From an uncultured Desulfobacteraceae bacterium (GTDB lineage: Bacteria; Desulfobacterota; Desulfobacteria; Desulfobacterales; Desulfatirhabdiaceae), in NCBI GenBank assembly GCA_903953895.1, contig CAJBLH010000081.1:44589-108588 (forward strand): 64,000 nucleotides of DNA, in the 5' to 3' direction. Below are positions 18,159 to 25,979 of the stretch, piece after piece; position 1 is the stretch's first letter; each line of letters starts with the position of its first letter. Made by a program: the position numbers and the translations under genes. The notes below the pieces were generated by a model. That model saw only the letters and a list, made by a program, of their open reading frames with translations, was not told where the DNA came from and did no database searches.

Positions 18159-19088
18159 TCAGGACACCACCCAAAGCGCACAAGTGGCGGATTTTCCAAT
18201 CACGGTTCGAGAGATGCTGCCCATGAAAAAGGCTTTGCCAGATCCACGTCGTCCCACCACCACCGTGCCGAAATTGCCTGCCTTGGCTTCGTCTACAATG
18301 GCGCTGCCGATATTATACATGCAATCGGTCATTTTCAGTTGAATCTGCCTGTCTTGAAAACCGGCTTCTTTAAACCGCTGCATCGCAATCGCATAAAATT
18401 GATCGATGCAGCGTTTGTCTCCCTGAATGAGGATTTTCTCGATTTTATCCGTTGGCTCTTTGATTTCAATCGGACAAAAATCGCTGAATTTCGGCATCAC
18501 ATGAAAAAGGGTAATCACGATATCAGCATTGCCGGCTGTCATGAAACAAAGATGATCGACGGCTCTGAGCGAACTCTCGGACCCATCGACAGCCAGCATG
18601 ATGCGAGTGGATGTAATCTGACCGTCAATAACCCACACCGGTATGACCCTGGAGTGTTCCAGAATGTTTGACGTGATACTTCCCGCAAACGTTTCCTGAA
18701 ACCGGGAAATCCCCCTTCTGCCAACGGCAATGGCATCGTAATGATCCTGCTGAGCATATTCGATAATGTCTTTGGCACATCCAATTTTTCTGGGTTGGGT
18801 GATCACCTGAATATGCTCTGGCTTGACCCCCAAATCCACCATGCTCTTTTTGCATTTATCGAGCAACGATTGTGAAGCGTCTTCTTGTTTCTGTGTCAGA
18901 CGTTTCAGTTCCTGTTGTTTCGATCCATCTTTTTTGGCTTCATCCAGTAAAAAATCCGAAATGGGGGGCTGCACATGAAGCAATGTATAAGTAAGATTTT
19001 TTACCGCAGAAGAAATCTTGACAGCATAGTGAACAGCGTTTCTGGAATGAATCGAATCATCTATTGCAAGCAGTATTTTTTTTTCCAT
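18159..19088 (-). CDS. Tandem universal stress protein (two UspA domains)
   Basis: A 309-aa cytoplasmic protein made of two UspA folds (about 1-150 and 160-309). The first begins K-K-I-L-L-A-I-D-D-S and ends with V-G-R-R-G-I-S; the second begins I-M-L-A-V-D-G-S and ends with the ATP-binding pattern V-V-V-G-R-R-G-S-G-K, followed by G-S-I-S-R. Such tandem proteins bind ATP and are induced by stress or growth arrest (family knowledge). It is separated by 46 bases from the MFS gene downstream and stands first in the run, with GAGGG before the ATG. The gene-poor zone begins upstream. Confidence 0.93.
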   Translation of the reverse strand: MEKKILLAIDDSIHSRNAVHYAVKISSAVKNLTYTLLHVQPPISDFLLDEAKKDGSKQQELKRLTQKQEDASQSLLDKCKKSMVDLGVKPEHIQVITQPRKIGCAKDIIEYAQQDHYDAIAVGRRGISRFQETFAGSITSNILEHSRVIPVWVIDGQITSTRIMLAVDGSESSLRAVDHLCFMTAGNADIVITLFHVMPKFSDFCPIEIKEPTDKIEKILIQGDKRCIDQFYAIAMQRFKEAGFQDRQIQLKMTDCMYNIGSAIVDEAKAGNFGTVVVGRRGSGKAFFMGSISRTVIGKSATCALWVVS

Positions 19089-19501
19089 TGTTACCCTCGG
19101 CCCTTTGGGTTAAAAAAGTTACACCATGATTTTACAAATCAAGCCATCATAAATTCGATATGTTCCTTTTCCCGGTTCATGCATGTTGTGTGTAATGGGA
19201 AGGGATAAAAATAAAAACAGTTGGCGGAAAGTAGCAAGAGACAATGAAATGATCAAGCGGTATCTGCTGCAAATACATTGTCTTTAGGCATTCTGCGAGC
19301 GAACGGAAACTGCATTTTTGATAAATGTTTTCCACGAGGAACGCATTGTTTAACAGACATAGAGATTCTAACATGATGTAATTGGCGCTTCCAAATCGAC
19401 GCAAATTTAGTTTGCTTTTTAATTTGGTTTTGATAGCATAAACTCGATGGGTAAAAAAGGTGGTGGGCCTTGTTAACCGAATCTTGATCACCCTGATCAG
19501 T
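19089..19501. other. Intergenic, no supported gene
   Basis: AT-rich sequence upstream of the universal stress gene. A minus frame at 19177-19491 is open, but it lacks a ribosome site and has the cysteine- and isoleucine-rich composition of random AT-rich DNA, so I do not call it. The promoter of the stress gene presumably lies near 19090-19160; no good boxes were identified. Confidence 0.5.
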
Positions 19502-19650
19502 TCAGTTCACGGTAAAATAGTAGGAATAATCCGAGAAAGCAGCGGACAGCGTATCGGGTTTACCGATTGCCGGATCGATCGCCTGCTTTGCCATCAGAGG
19601 GGATACCACATACGCAAAAAACTGACCAGACAATGCTGAGATCAAACAGT
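19502..19650 (-). pseudogene. C-terminal remnant of an unidentified gene
   Basis: About 46 minus-strand codons read like real protein (for example A-L-S-G-Q-F-F-A-Y-V-V, then A-I-G-K-P-D-T-L-S-A-A) and end at a TGA at 19502-19504. The frame is closed upstream by a TAA near 19668 and has no ATG. It looks like the tail of a deleted gene. Family unknown. Confidence 0.35.
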
Positions 19651-19689
19651 TTAATCGATTAGTATTTTAAACAAGAAAGGAGACTATTA

Positions 19690-19859
19690 TGAAAAAACTG
19701 AATATGCTACTTATTTTTATATCTGTTGTTTATTTGCGTACCCCAAGGAACGCATGAATTCATTGCAATGGAGTGCAACGGTGGTAGTGCAATTGCATCT
19801 TGAGGGCCTAAGACATATGAACAAAAGAAATTTAGTGTTGTGAATATCCGTTGTGAATG
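19690..19859 (+). pseudogene. Decayed small secreted-protein gene
   Basis: AAGGAG precedes the ATG at 19690, and the first codons encode a typical signal-peptide start (M-K-K-L-N-M-L-L-I-F-I-S-V-V). The frame then ends after 22 codons. Shifting by one base after the hydrophobic core restores a plausible continuation (G-T-H-E-F-I-A-M-E-C-N-G-G-S), interrupted by a TGA near 19803 and ending N-I-R-C-E at 19859. One frameshift plus one nonsense change is the simplest reading. Family not identified. Confidence 0.45.
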
Positions 19860-19877
19860 ACACTCCTAAAATATCAT

Positions 19878-20015
19878 ATGAAACTGATAGAATTTGTCCT
19901 GATCATCGGTGGCCACAGTTTTTTATACTCAATGTCTGTTGCTGTGCATGAACCCTAACTATGGTCAGCATTGTCCGGTTTCGTTTTTGCGATAGGATTA
20001 ACTATACCCCGGTAA
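19878..20015 (+). pseudogene. Decayed small membrane-protein gene
   Basis: ATG at 19878 opens a hydrophobic frame (M-K-L-I-E-F-V-L-I-I-G-G) that meets an in-frame TAA at 19956-19958, then continues in the same frame as a second hydrophobic stretch (W-S-A-L-S-G-F-V-F-A-I-G-L) to a TAA at 20013. With the stop removed it would be a 45-residue two-helix protein. No Shine-Dalgarno is evident. Possibly non-coding. Confidence 0.35.
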
Positions 20016-20242
20016 GGAAGGAAGATAATATGACCTCAAATTGATTTTTTGCATCTACCAGTTCCATTCCCTTGGAGCGGTATCAGTTTACTTTATCACC
20101 AATTTCAGTCTGGCCTTTCCTTCCTCACCAGCGCTAACATAATCATGTCTATCTATCAATTATACTTTTTTCATGGATGTTATTTCATAAACGGCATGTT
20201 CATATTTTCAGTACCACTGATTTATTATAATAACACGTTAAA
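20016..20242. other. Intergenic, no supported gene
   Basis: AT-rich sequence after the decayed frames and downstream of the repeat-protein gene. Plus-strand frame 20049-20342 runs antisense into that gene and is not supported. Confidence 0.4.
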
Positions 20243-20761
20243 TCATGAGGTTGTATCATCTCCTGCTTCACCTGTAGATGACCCAGCCATTGATTTCAAT
20301 GCAGCAAGAAGCTGTTGGGTGACAGATGGATCGCAAGGCTGATGGGTAGCGCTCGCACCCTGTAAATATGGTAATATCAGAGATGGATCGCTGGGTAATG
20401 TTTCAGGACTATCGGTTCCGCCTGTTTGGCCAGAACTCGCATCGCTTTCTGCTGATTTCAATGCAGCAAGAAGCTGTTGGGTGACAGATGGATCGCAAGG
20501 CTGATGGGTAGCGCTCGCAGCCTGTAAATACGGTAATATCAGAGATGGATCGCTGGATAATGTTTCAGGGCTATCGGTTCTGCTTGTTTGGCTAGAACGT
20601 GAATCACTTTCTGTTTGAGCGGTAGACAATCTAGACATCGATTTCAATTCAGCAAGAAACTGTTGGTTATGAGATGCGTCACTGGATTTCGAAGTTGTGT
20701 TTTGAGACTGAAAATACGGTGAGAAGTGAATGGGGCTGTTATACGATGTTTGAATTGACAT
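20243..20761 (-). CDS. Tandem-repeat protein of unknown function (172 aa)
   Basis: Preceded by a strong AAGGAGG site, so translation is likely. The protein lacks a signal peptide or membrane segment and is rich in Ser, Thr, Asp and Gln. It consists of about three repeats: two near-identical 54-residue units (each with S-D-P-S-L-I-L-P-Y-L-Q, then C-D-P-S-V-T-Q-Q-L-L-A-A-L-K-S) and a degenerate N-terminal unit (H-F-S-P-Y-F-Q, then N-Q-Q-F-L-A-E-L-K-S) offset by 62 residues. Each unit has one short helix ending L-L-A-A-L-K and one proline-flanked strand, joined by a low-complexity linker. Isolated between decayed genes and a MITE-like element, which seems to supply its -35 box. No family recognised. 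Confidence 0.7.
   Translation of the reverse strand: MSIQTSYNSPIHFSPYFQSQNTTSKSSDASHNQQFLAELKSMSRLSTAQTESDSRSSQTSRTDSPETLSSDPSLILPYLQAASATHQPCDPSVTQQLLAALKSAESDASSGQTGGTDSPETLPSDPSLILPYLQGASATHQPCDPSVTQQLLAALKSMAGSSTGEAGDDTTS
20281..20720. repeat. Direct repeats within the tandem-repeat gene
   Basis: The word gcagcaagaagctgttgggt occurs at 20301 and again at 20463 (162 bp apart), with near-identity extending over most of the unit. A diverged third copy (tcagcaagaaactgttggtt) begins near 20649, 186 bp further on. The period is a multiple of three, so the repeat is maintained as protein. The high DNA identity of the first two units points to recent duplication. Confidence 0.85.
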
Positions 20762-20790
20762 AGCTGTCCTCCTTTATTGTGCAAATTATT

Positions 20791-20819
20791 ATTATGTGAT
20801 TTCGCTTCTATGCTTTCAA
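20791..20819 (-). promoter_or_regulatory. Candidate promoter of the repeat-protein gene, -35 inside MITE-like copy B
   Basis: On the minus strand TTGAAA (20814-20819) is followed by exactly 17 bases and CATAAT (20791-20796, 5 of 6 matches to consensus). The -35 box is part of the element's terminal repeat (TCTTGAAA), while the -10 box is flanking DNA. The start codon at 20761 is about 30 bases beyond the -10 box. Confidence 0.5.
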
Positions 20820-20912
20820 GATAAAGATTTCGGGTGCGTTATCGGTCGGGGTTATAACAAAAAGTACTATCCCCTCCCTGCTGCCTTCCCAAAACCATTA
20901 AACATGATATGA
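20809..20912. mobile_element. MITE-like element, copy B (about 104 bp)
   Basis: Contains the family core GGGTGCGTTATCGGTCGGGG followed by tatcccctccctgctgcctt. The stretch 20870-20888 and the bases just before it are identical to copy C at 30.7 kb over about 29 bp. The left end TATGCTTTCAAGATAA resembles the other termini; the right terminus is degenerate, so its end is approximate. Confidence 0.65.
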
Positions 20913-21126
20913 ATTCCTTTTCCTAATAATAAGCAAAATAAGTGCCAGCTAATCATTTAGTCATAAAATTAAAGCTATTTTTCGTATTTTTAGATAGTTA
21001 GCTTGCCCAAACAGTGAATAATAGTTCATACACAGAATGTTAATGGTCAATATTTTGACGCCGCCGGATAGGAGTGGGATGTGGGTGCAACATCGCAGAT
21101 TCTCACCGGCTTTTCTTCGTTTCAGC
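20913..21126. other. Intergenic, no supported gene
   Basis: AT-rich stretch between MITE-like copy B and the rsmI stop. No open frame with a ribosome site and no T-tailed hairpin was seen. It should contain the 3' end of the ffh-to-rsmI transcript. Confidence 0.4.
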
Positions 21127-22014
21127 TCACTGCCCGTCTTTAGTTTTTTCAGACAAGATCAACTGATAGGCGGTTTTTCGGGATATGCCGAATTGTGATG
21201 CAATTTTTCTGGCAAGCTCACCAGGGCTTTCCGACGCATGCAGGAGATACTCCGAAACGCTGGTTTCCAGAGATTCAGCAGAGATGGGGTTGTCCTTGTT
21301 TTTCCCGGAAAGCACCAGGGTACACTCGCCTTTAATCTCGCTGCGATCTGACAAATTCGCCAACATCTCCGAAATGGACCCGCGGATAAATTCCTCATAC
21401 CGTTTGGTCATTTCACGGCATACCACACCACAGCGATCTCCCAGAACCGCCAGGCAATCATTTAAAAAAGAAACCACCCGCTTCGGCGATTCATAAAATA
21501 TCAGAGTTCTATGCTCGTTTTCAATATACTTCAGCACGGCCATTCGCCGAGTCTGTTTTTTTGGCGGAAATCCCAAAAACACAAAAGCGTCTGTGGGAAG
21601 GCCGGAAACACTGAGTGCGGCGATAGCGGCAGATACCCCGGGAATGGGGATGACCTTGACGCCTGCCTGAATTGCCGCGCTGATCAACCGATATCCGGGA
21701 TCCGATACCAACGGGGTGCCGGCATCGGAAACCAGCGCGATAGATACGCCGTCCTGGAGTTTTTGAATGAACTGTAAAGCACGCTCGGATTCATTATAAT
21801 CGTGGCAGGAAATAAGGGGAGAGGATATCTGATACCGCGAAAGCAACCGGCCGGTGTGACGGGTATCCTCGGCAGCCACCAGGTCCACACCGGCCAGCAC
21901 ATTCAGCGCTCGCAGGGTGATATCTGCGAAATTACCGATCGGGGTCGCCACCACATAGAGCGCCCCCTTCTCGACACCCTGAGACGAATCAGCGAGAGGA
22001 AAATTCAAAAGCAT
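21127..22014 (-). CDS. rsmI: 16S rRNA (cytidine1402-2'-O)-methyltransferase
   Basis: A 295-aa SAM-dependent enzyme that 2'-O-methylates C1402 in the decoding centre of 16S rRNA. The tetrapyrrole-methylase fold is evident from the start block Y-V-V-A-T-P-I-G-N (25-33), A-E-D-T-R-H-T, the S-D-A-G-T-P-L-V-S-D-P-G loop and F-Y-E-S-P-K-R. The C-terminal helix-turn-helix-like tail (I-S-R-K-T-A-Y) is usual in the family. Its 5' end overlaps yraN by 26 bases, making it the last gene of the ffh operon. The first 15-20 residues are unconserved, so the true start could be slightly downstream. Confidence 0.95.
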   Translation of the reverse strand: MLLNFPLADSSQGVEKGALYVVATPIGNFADITLRALNVLAGVDLVAAEDTRHTGRLLSRYQISSPLISCHDYNESERALQFIQKLQDGVSIALVSDAGTPLVSDPGYRLISAAIQAGVKVIPIPGVSAAIAALSVSGLPTDAFVFLGFPPKKQTRRMAVLKYIENEHRTLIFYESPKRVVSFLNDCLAVLGDRCGVVCREMTKRYEEFIRGSISEMLANLSDRSEIKGECTLVLSGKNKDNPISAESLETSVSEYLLHASESPGELARKIASQFGISRKTAYQLILSEKTKDGQ

Positions 22015-22360
22015 TTTTGATCAGCTCTATGGTATTGCGGCCAGATTCCGAGAATATCGCCACCACGTCGAACCGGGCCCTAGTATAGCTTTGATGCGTG
22101 GATTTGAGATAGTAGAGGGCAACTTGTGAAATTTTGCGTTGTTTTTGAAGGGTAACAGCATATTTGGGATTGCCGAAGGCCGCAGATGACCGCGATTTGA
22201 CCTCGACAAAGGCGAGGGTTTCGTTGTCTCTGGCAATGATATCGATTTCTCCCATGCGAGTGCGGTAGTTCTGCTCCAGGATGTGGTATCCCTGCCGCTT
22301 TAGATAGATCGCCGCCAAGGACTCATTGTTCTTTCCGAATATCTGTAAGGAATTGACCAT
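21989..22360 (-). CDS. yraN: YraN family (UPF0102) endonuclease-like protein
   Basis: A 123-aa protein of the UPF0102 family with a predicted restriction-endonuclease fold. Conserved blocks are E-S-L-A-A-I-Y-L near residue 13, R-T-R-M-G-E-I-D-I-I-A-R-D (33-45) and F-V-E-V-K-S-R-S (51-58), which together carry the D...E-x-K nuclease-type residues. The role is not well established; it is commonly next to rsmI or rnhB. It overlaps rnhB by 38 bases upstream and rsmI by 26 bases downstream. Confidence 0.9.
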   Translation of the reverse strand: MVNSLQIFGKNNESLAAIYLKRQGYHILEQNYRTRMGEIDIIARDNETLAFVEVKSRSSAAFGNPKYAVTLQKQRKISQVALYYLKSTHQSYTRARFDVVAIFSESGRNTIELIKNAFEFSSR

Positions 22361-22970
22361 GATTTCCCTGTTCCTTTACCCCTTTAAAGCTTTTCCGGTG
22401 AATGGGAGAGCAGCCATACCGCCGGATGGCTTCTTTGTGAAACAGGGTCGGATATCCTTTATGGGCGGCAAAACCAAAGACAGGATAGTCTTCGTGGTAA
22501 CGTTCCATCAGGATGTCCCGGGTCACTTTTGCAATAATGGAGGCGGCTCCGATGGAAATACTCAGCCCATCTCCTTTGGGGATGGCTTCCTGAGACAGTG
22601 ACAGCGGCAGGCAGAAACTTCCGTCGATCAACACATGCTCCGGAGGGGGGTACAGGTTCTCGACAGCAATGACCATCGACAGCAGGGAGGCCTTTAAAAT
22701 ATTGGTTCTGTCGATTTCACCGGAATCCACGATGCCGATGCCAACAGCATCGGCATGTTCATAAATCCTGTGATACAGGGCTTGCCGCTTTTTGGGAGTC
22801 AGCTTTTTGGAATCCGTAACCCCCGAAACCGGAAAGAAAAATGGGAGAATGACGGCGGCTGATACCACCGGTCCGGCCAGGGGGCCCCGGCCGGCCTCAT
22901 CGACGCCGGCAATTCGCATCAGACCGCTCTGGCGCGCCCGGTACTCAAAACGCCACAGATCGATATCCAT
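22323..22970 (-). CDS. rnhB: Ribonuclease HII
   Basis: A 215-aa endonuclease that cuts the RNA strand of RNA-DNA hybrids and nicks DNA at single ribonucleotides. The catalytic block A-G-V-D-E-A-G-R-G-P-L-A-G-P (22-35) supplies Asp-Glu, and later acidic residues lie in the L-I-D-G segment and in the block before I-A-K-V-T-R-D. Length is normal. It starts 8 bases after the rplS stop, matching the common rplS-rnhB-yraN order. Confidence 0.96.
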   Translation of the reverse strand: MDIDLWRFEYRARQSGLMRIAGVDEAGRGPLAGPVVSAAVILPFFFPVSGVTDSKKLTPKKRQALYHRIYEHADAVGIGIVDSGEIDRTNILKASLLSMVIAVENLYPPPEHVLIDGSFCLPLSLSQEAIPKGDGLSISIGAASIIAKVTRDILMERYHEDYPVFGFAAHKGYPTLFHKEAIRRYGCSPIHRKSFKGVKEQGNHGQFLTDIRKEQ

Positions 22971-22978
22971 GCAGCCTT

Positions 22979-23323
22979 TCAGGAACGATCTTCTTTAATT
23001 CTGGCAGCCTTGCCCTTCAGTTTGCGAATATAATAAATTTTGGACTGCCGGACATCCCCTTTTGAAACCACTTCAATCCGATCGATAATCGGTGAGTGCA
23101 GCGGGAAAATACGCTCAACCCCGATCCCGTAAGAGACTTTTCTGACCATAAAGGTTGCATTCGTGGTACCTCTGCGTTTACTGATCACGACCCCTTCAAA
23201 GGCCTGAATACGCTCTTTTTCACCTTCCTTGATTTTAACATGAACCTTTACCGTATCTCCGGCGGAAAACTGCGGCAGATCCAGCCGCATCATTTCTTTT
23301 TCCAAAAGCCTGACAGTTTCCAT
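22979..23323 (-). CDS. rplS: 50S ribosomal protein L19
   Basis: A 114-aa ribosomal protein located at the 30S-50S interface. Diagnostic segments are [16 protein letters not shown] (19-34), F-E-G-V-V-I and the [10 protein letters not shown] block with a basic tail [10 protein letters not shown]. Length equals that of typical L19 (about 115 aa). The 161-bp gap upstream, before the SPOUT methyltransferase stop, contains a short direct-repeat tract. Confidence 0.97.
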   Translation of the reverse strand: METVRLLEKEMMRLDLPQFSAGDTVKVHVKIKEGEKERIQAFEGVVISKRRGTTNATFMVRKVSYGIGVERIFPLHSPIIDRIEVVSKGDVRQSKIYYIRKLKGKAARIKEDRS

Positions 23324-23421
23324 AACTCCCCCAATAAATTGTTATCAAACGATTTAACTGATTAAACATGCATAAAACTGATGTCGTCTCCGATAGCTGA
23401 GAAAACAGTATATCATGTTTA

Positions 23422-23453
23422 TTTCTTTCGCGTGTTTCGTGTATTTCGTAGTT
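23422..23453. repeat. Short tandem TTTCGTG-type intergenic repeat
   Basis: Three degenerate units of about 10 bp (TTTCTTTCGCG, TGTTTCGTG, TATTTCGTA). Read in reverse they give ACACGAAA units that translate as T-K-Y-T-K-H-A-K. Similar tracts are common between genes in deltaproteobacteria and are often mis-called as short proteins (general knowledge). The tract lies between rplS and the upstream methyltransferase gene. Confidence 0.5.
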
Positions 23454-23484
23454 AACACTATTTTCATTAAAATGATAATCAGGA

Positions 23485-24069
23485 TCACTGCACCGATGAT
23501 CGGGCCAGCAGGCGATCCAGAATAATGGATGTCGCAGAACGGACCGACAGGTGATTGTACTCCGTATTGCCGTAAATCGGATCCAGAATGTGATCCGCTT
23601 CTTCCATGCAGTCCTGAGAAAGCCCCCATGCCGTACCGAACACCAGCAGATAGGGATCTGCTGGTTCCAGCAGTTCCCGAAACCGGGATATGGAAATGCT
23701 CCCGGAGTGCTTTCTGGCGCTGGTCACGACTGTCCGAGGATAGCCTTCTCCCCCCTTAATCGCAATATCTTCCCTGGCATTTTCCAGCGTATCCTGGATA
23801 CGAACCATTTCCAGCGCCTGGCACCGCTTGGGATTATATGCTGCGCCGAAACCATCTGTCCAGTGCGAAACCAGCGTATGAACCAGCGACTGCTGGTCCT
23901 CGAGCGGGGTGATGACATACAGCGCCCTGGCTCCGTAAGTTCTTGCAGCCCTTGCCATGTCATGAATATCCAGGTTGGTCACCGCCGATGCGATGATATC
24001 ACCCCGTTTATTGACGACCGGGTAATGCGCCAGCGCCAGATAGAGATTGGAACTGCAGGATGTGGTCAA
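23485..24069 (-). CDS. SPOUT-type RNA methyltransferase (PF09936-like)
   Basis: A 194-aa protein matching the small RNA methyltransferase family often found beside trmD in deltaproteobacteria and Aquificae. Recognised by L-Y-L-A-L-A-H-Y-P-V near residue 9, the A-V-T-N-L-D-I-H-D-M-A-R-A-A-R-T-Y-G block (29-46) and the knot-region motif L-V-F-G-T-A-W-G-L (136-144). The substrate RNA is not known. The 5' end overlaps trmD by 62 bases, so it is strongly coupled to it; the conserved region begins only 8 residues in, which supports this start. Confidence 0.85.
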   Translation of the reverse strand: MTTSCSSNLYLALAHYPVVNKRGDIIASAVTNLDIHDMARAARTYGARALYVITPLEDQQSLVHTLVSHWTDGFGAAYNPKRCQALEMVRIQDTLENAREDIAIKGGEGYPRTVVTSARKHSGSISISRFRELLEPADPYLLVFGTAWGLSQDCMEEADHILDPIYGNTEYNHLSVRSATSIILDRLLARSSVQ

Positions 24070-24796
24070 TGTCCAGACGCCATTGTTGAATGATTTTAAT
24101 CTCGGCCGGTGTAAACCGTCGTTGCATCAGCAAATCCTTGCGTTTCAAAAACGTGCGAATCAGCGATGCTTCCATCCGCCATTTCTCGATTTGTGCATGA
24201 TTGCCCGAAAGCAAAACATCCGGAACCAAATCATCTTCAAAATTTGCCGGCCGCGTATAATGACCGTGTTCCAGAAGGCTGTCGCTGAAGGAATCCTTCT
24301 GAGCGGACGTCTCTCCGCCAAGAGCGCCGGGAATCAGCCGGACTACGGCTTCCATCAGCACCATTGCCGGAAGTTCCCCGCCGGTCAACACATAGTCGCC
24401 GATTGAGATTTCGTCATCCACAAACCGCTGGCAGATCCGCTCATCAATCCCCTCATACCGGCCGCAAATCAGGATCAACCCGGACTGAACGGAAAGCTCT
24501 GCAGCAATCTCCTGAGTGAACACGCGGCCTTGCGGGGACAGATAGACGGTTCTGGCGCCTGGTGCTGCAGTTAAAGCCCACCGGATAGCGGCTGCCAGAG
24601 GCTCCGGTTTCATGACCATACCGTTTCCGCCGCCATAGGGCCGATCATCTGTCACCAAATGCCTACCGGATGCAAAATCCCTAATATTGACGGCAGCGGC
24701 GGTAATGACACCCAGCTCGATAGCCCGCCGGACAATGCCATGGTCCCAAAAGAGCTGAAACATTTCCGGAAAAATTGTCAATGCCTGAAAATTCAT
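24008..24796 (-). CDS. trmD: tRNA (guanine37-N1)-methyltransferase
   Basis: A 262-aa SPOUT-fold enzyme that makes m1G37 in tRNAs reading CNN codons, preventing +1 frameshifts. Conserved blocks are L-T-I-F-P-E-M-F (6-13), D-D-R-P-Y-G-G-G-N-G-M-V-M (50-62), the knot I-C-G-R-Y-E-G-I-D-E-R (110-120) and the S-I-G-D-Y-V-L-T-G-G-E-L-P segment (131-143). Length is typical (about 250 aa). It lies between rimM and the PF09936-like methyltransferase; spacing to rimM is 57 bases. Confidence 0.97.
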   Translation of the reverse strand: MNFQALTIFPEMFQLFWDHGIVRRAIELGVITAAAVNIRDFASGRHLVTDDRPYGGGNGMVMKPEPLAAAIRWALTAAPGARTVYLSPQGRVFTQEIAAELSVQSGLILICGRYEGIDERICQRFVDDEISIGDYVLTGGELPAMVLMEAVVRLIPGALGGETSAQKDSFSDSLLEHGHYTRPANFEDDLVPDVLLSGNHAQIEKWRMEASLIRTFLKRKDLLMQRRFTPAEIKIIQQWRLDIDHILQFQSLSGAGALPGRQ

Positions 24797-24853
24797 AGAC
24801 GTTTTCCGGAAGCCGGTTGCTTCCGCCTTTGTTTCAAGCCGGCAAATTCGTTT

Positions 24854-25366
24854 CTACAGGCCTTCAGGAATATCCACCCGCATGATCCTCCGATTCAAAT
24901 CGATTTCTATAACGACGGAGGCAATGGCGGGGATGAGTATCTCGCCGTTATCCAAGGTTTTCACCACATACACATCGTTGCTGCCAGTCTCGATAAGAGA
25001 TGATACCGTTCCGACGGCATGACCATCCACCGAAATTACCGATATCCCAAGGATATCCGACCAGTAATATGTATCGGGTTCAAGCTCGGGCAGTCTGTAT
25101 TTTTCAATCAACAGCTCTGAGCCCGGCAGCTTTTCAGCCTCCGTGCGATCGAATACGCCTTTTAACAGGAGAAGCAATATGCGACCCTGCGGCCTGGCAT
25201 CCATTATTTCCATCACACAACTGGCGCCTTTGGGCTCCCGGACAATGACGGAAAGGCCGGGCAAAAGCAGTGATACAGATTCCGCCTCACAGTGAATCTT
25301 GACATATCCCTTGATACCATGGACGCCGACAATTTTTCCGATGGCCACAAGCGTATCGGAATTCAT
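24854..25366 (-). CDS. rimM: Ribosome maturation factor RimM
   Basis: A 170-aa 30S assembly factor that binds S19 and helps mature the 16S rRNA head domain. The N-terminal barrel starts I-G-K-I-V-G-V-H-G-I-K-G (7-18); the C-terminal PRC barrel contains Y-Y-W-S-D-I-L-G (99-106) and ends with the usual I-P-A-I ... M-R-V-D-I-P-E-G-L block. Gene order rpsP-khpA-rimM-trmD is standard. Confidence 0.95.
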   Translation of the reverse strand: MNSDTLVAIGKIVGVHGIKGYVKIHCEAESVSLLLPGLSVIVREPKGASCVMEIMDARPQGRILLLLLKGVFDRTEAEKLPGSELLIEKYRLPELEPDTYYWSDILGISVISVDGHAVGTVSSLIETGSNDVYVVKTLDNGEILIPAIASVVIEIDLNRRIMRVDIPEGL

Positions 25367-25381
25367 GGTGTTTCAGCAATC

Positions 25382-25612
25382 TTATTCAATGATTTCAAGT
25401 ACCGATCTTTTTTTACTTTTGGCGGAGGCCGCACTCAGAATGGTTCGCATGGCGCGGGCCGTTCGCCCCTGTTTTCCAATGACTTTTCCCAAATCCTCTT
25501 TGGCGACCTTCAGCTCGAGAACCGATGTCTGGCTCCCCTCGATCTCTGAAACCGTCACCTGCTCAGGGTGATCAACAAGCGCTCTGGCAATATAATCGAT
25601 CAGTTCTTTCAT
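25382..25612 (-). CDS. khpA: KH-domain RNA-binding protein KhpA
   Basis: A 76-aa protein formed by a single KH domain, with the signature [11 protein letters not shown] (42-52) containing the G-x-x-G loop. KhpA (YlqC) binds RNA, in Gram-positives together with KhpB, and influences cell division and elongation; its role in deltaproteobacteria is not established. It starts 60 bases after rpsP and ends 15 bases before rimM. Confidence 0.93.
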   Translation of the reverse strand: MKELIDYIARALVDHPEQVTVSEIEGSQTSVLELKVAKEDLGKVIGKQGRTARAMRTILSAASAKSKKRSVLEIIE

Positions 25613-25672
25613 AGCTCCCCCTCCTTGGATGGCAGGCGAGAATCCGGAAAAAAGGCGTCATGAACAAGGACT

Positions 25673-25927
25673 TCAGGCCGGTATGTCCGCTATGCCCTGT
25701 TTCTTCAATAGGCTTTTAACCGTATCGGTCGGCGTTGCACCCTGGCTGACCCAGTATTGAACGCGATCCATTTTCAAGAAAACTTCAGCCGGAGTGTTCA
25801 GCGGATTATAGGTTCCCAGATTTTCCAGAAACTTGCCATCCCTAGGACACTGCCCATCTGCAGCCACAATGCGGTAAAAAGGTCGTTTTTTTGCGCCGTG
25901 TCTGGCCAGTCTAATTTTAACAGACAT
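25673..25927 (-). CDS. rpsP: 30S ribosomal protein S16
   Basis: An 84-aa ribosomal protein needed for 30S assembly. Clear family pattern: [19 protein letters not shown] at 3-21, then [14 protein letters not shown] (29-42) and the [12 protein letters not shown] block. AAGGAGA precedes the ATG. It follows ffh by 52 bases. Confidence 0.98.
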   Translation of the reverse strand: MSVKIRLARHGAKKRPFYRIVAADGQCPRDGKFLENLGTYNPLNTPAEVFLKMDRVQYWVSQGATPTDTVKSLLKKQGIADIPA

Positions 25928-25979
25928 ATATCTCTCCTTGTAAGTGATGAATTACGATTGAATAAACATGAATTCGTAA

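Noticed and set aside
19177..19491. 104-aa minus frame in the gene-poor zone
   Set aside because: No ribosome site, random AT-rich composition, no motif.
20281..20720. Possible CRISPR-like array
   Set aside because: The repeats are 162 and 186 bp apart, in frame, and encode protein; repeat and spacer lengths do not fit CRISPR.
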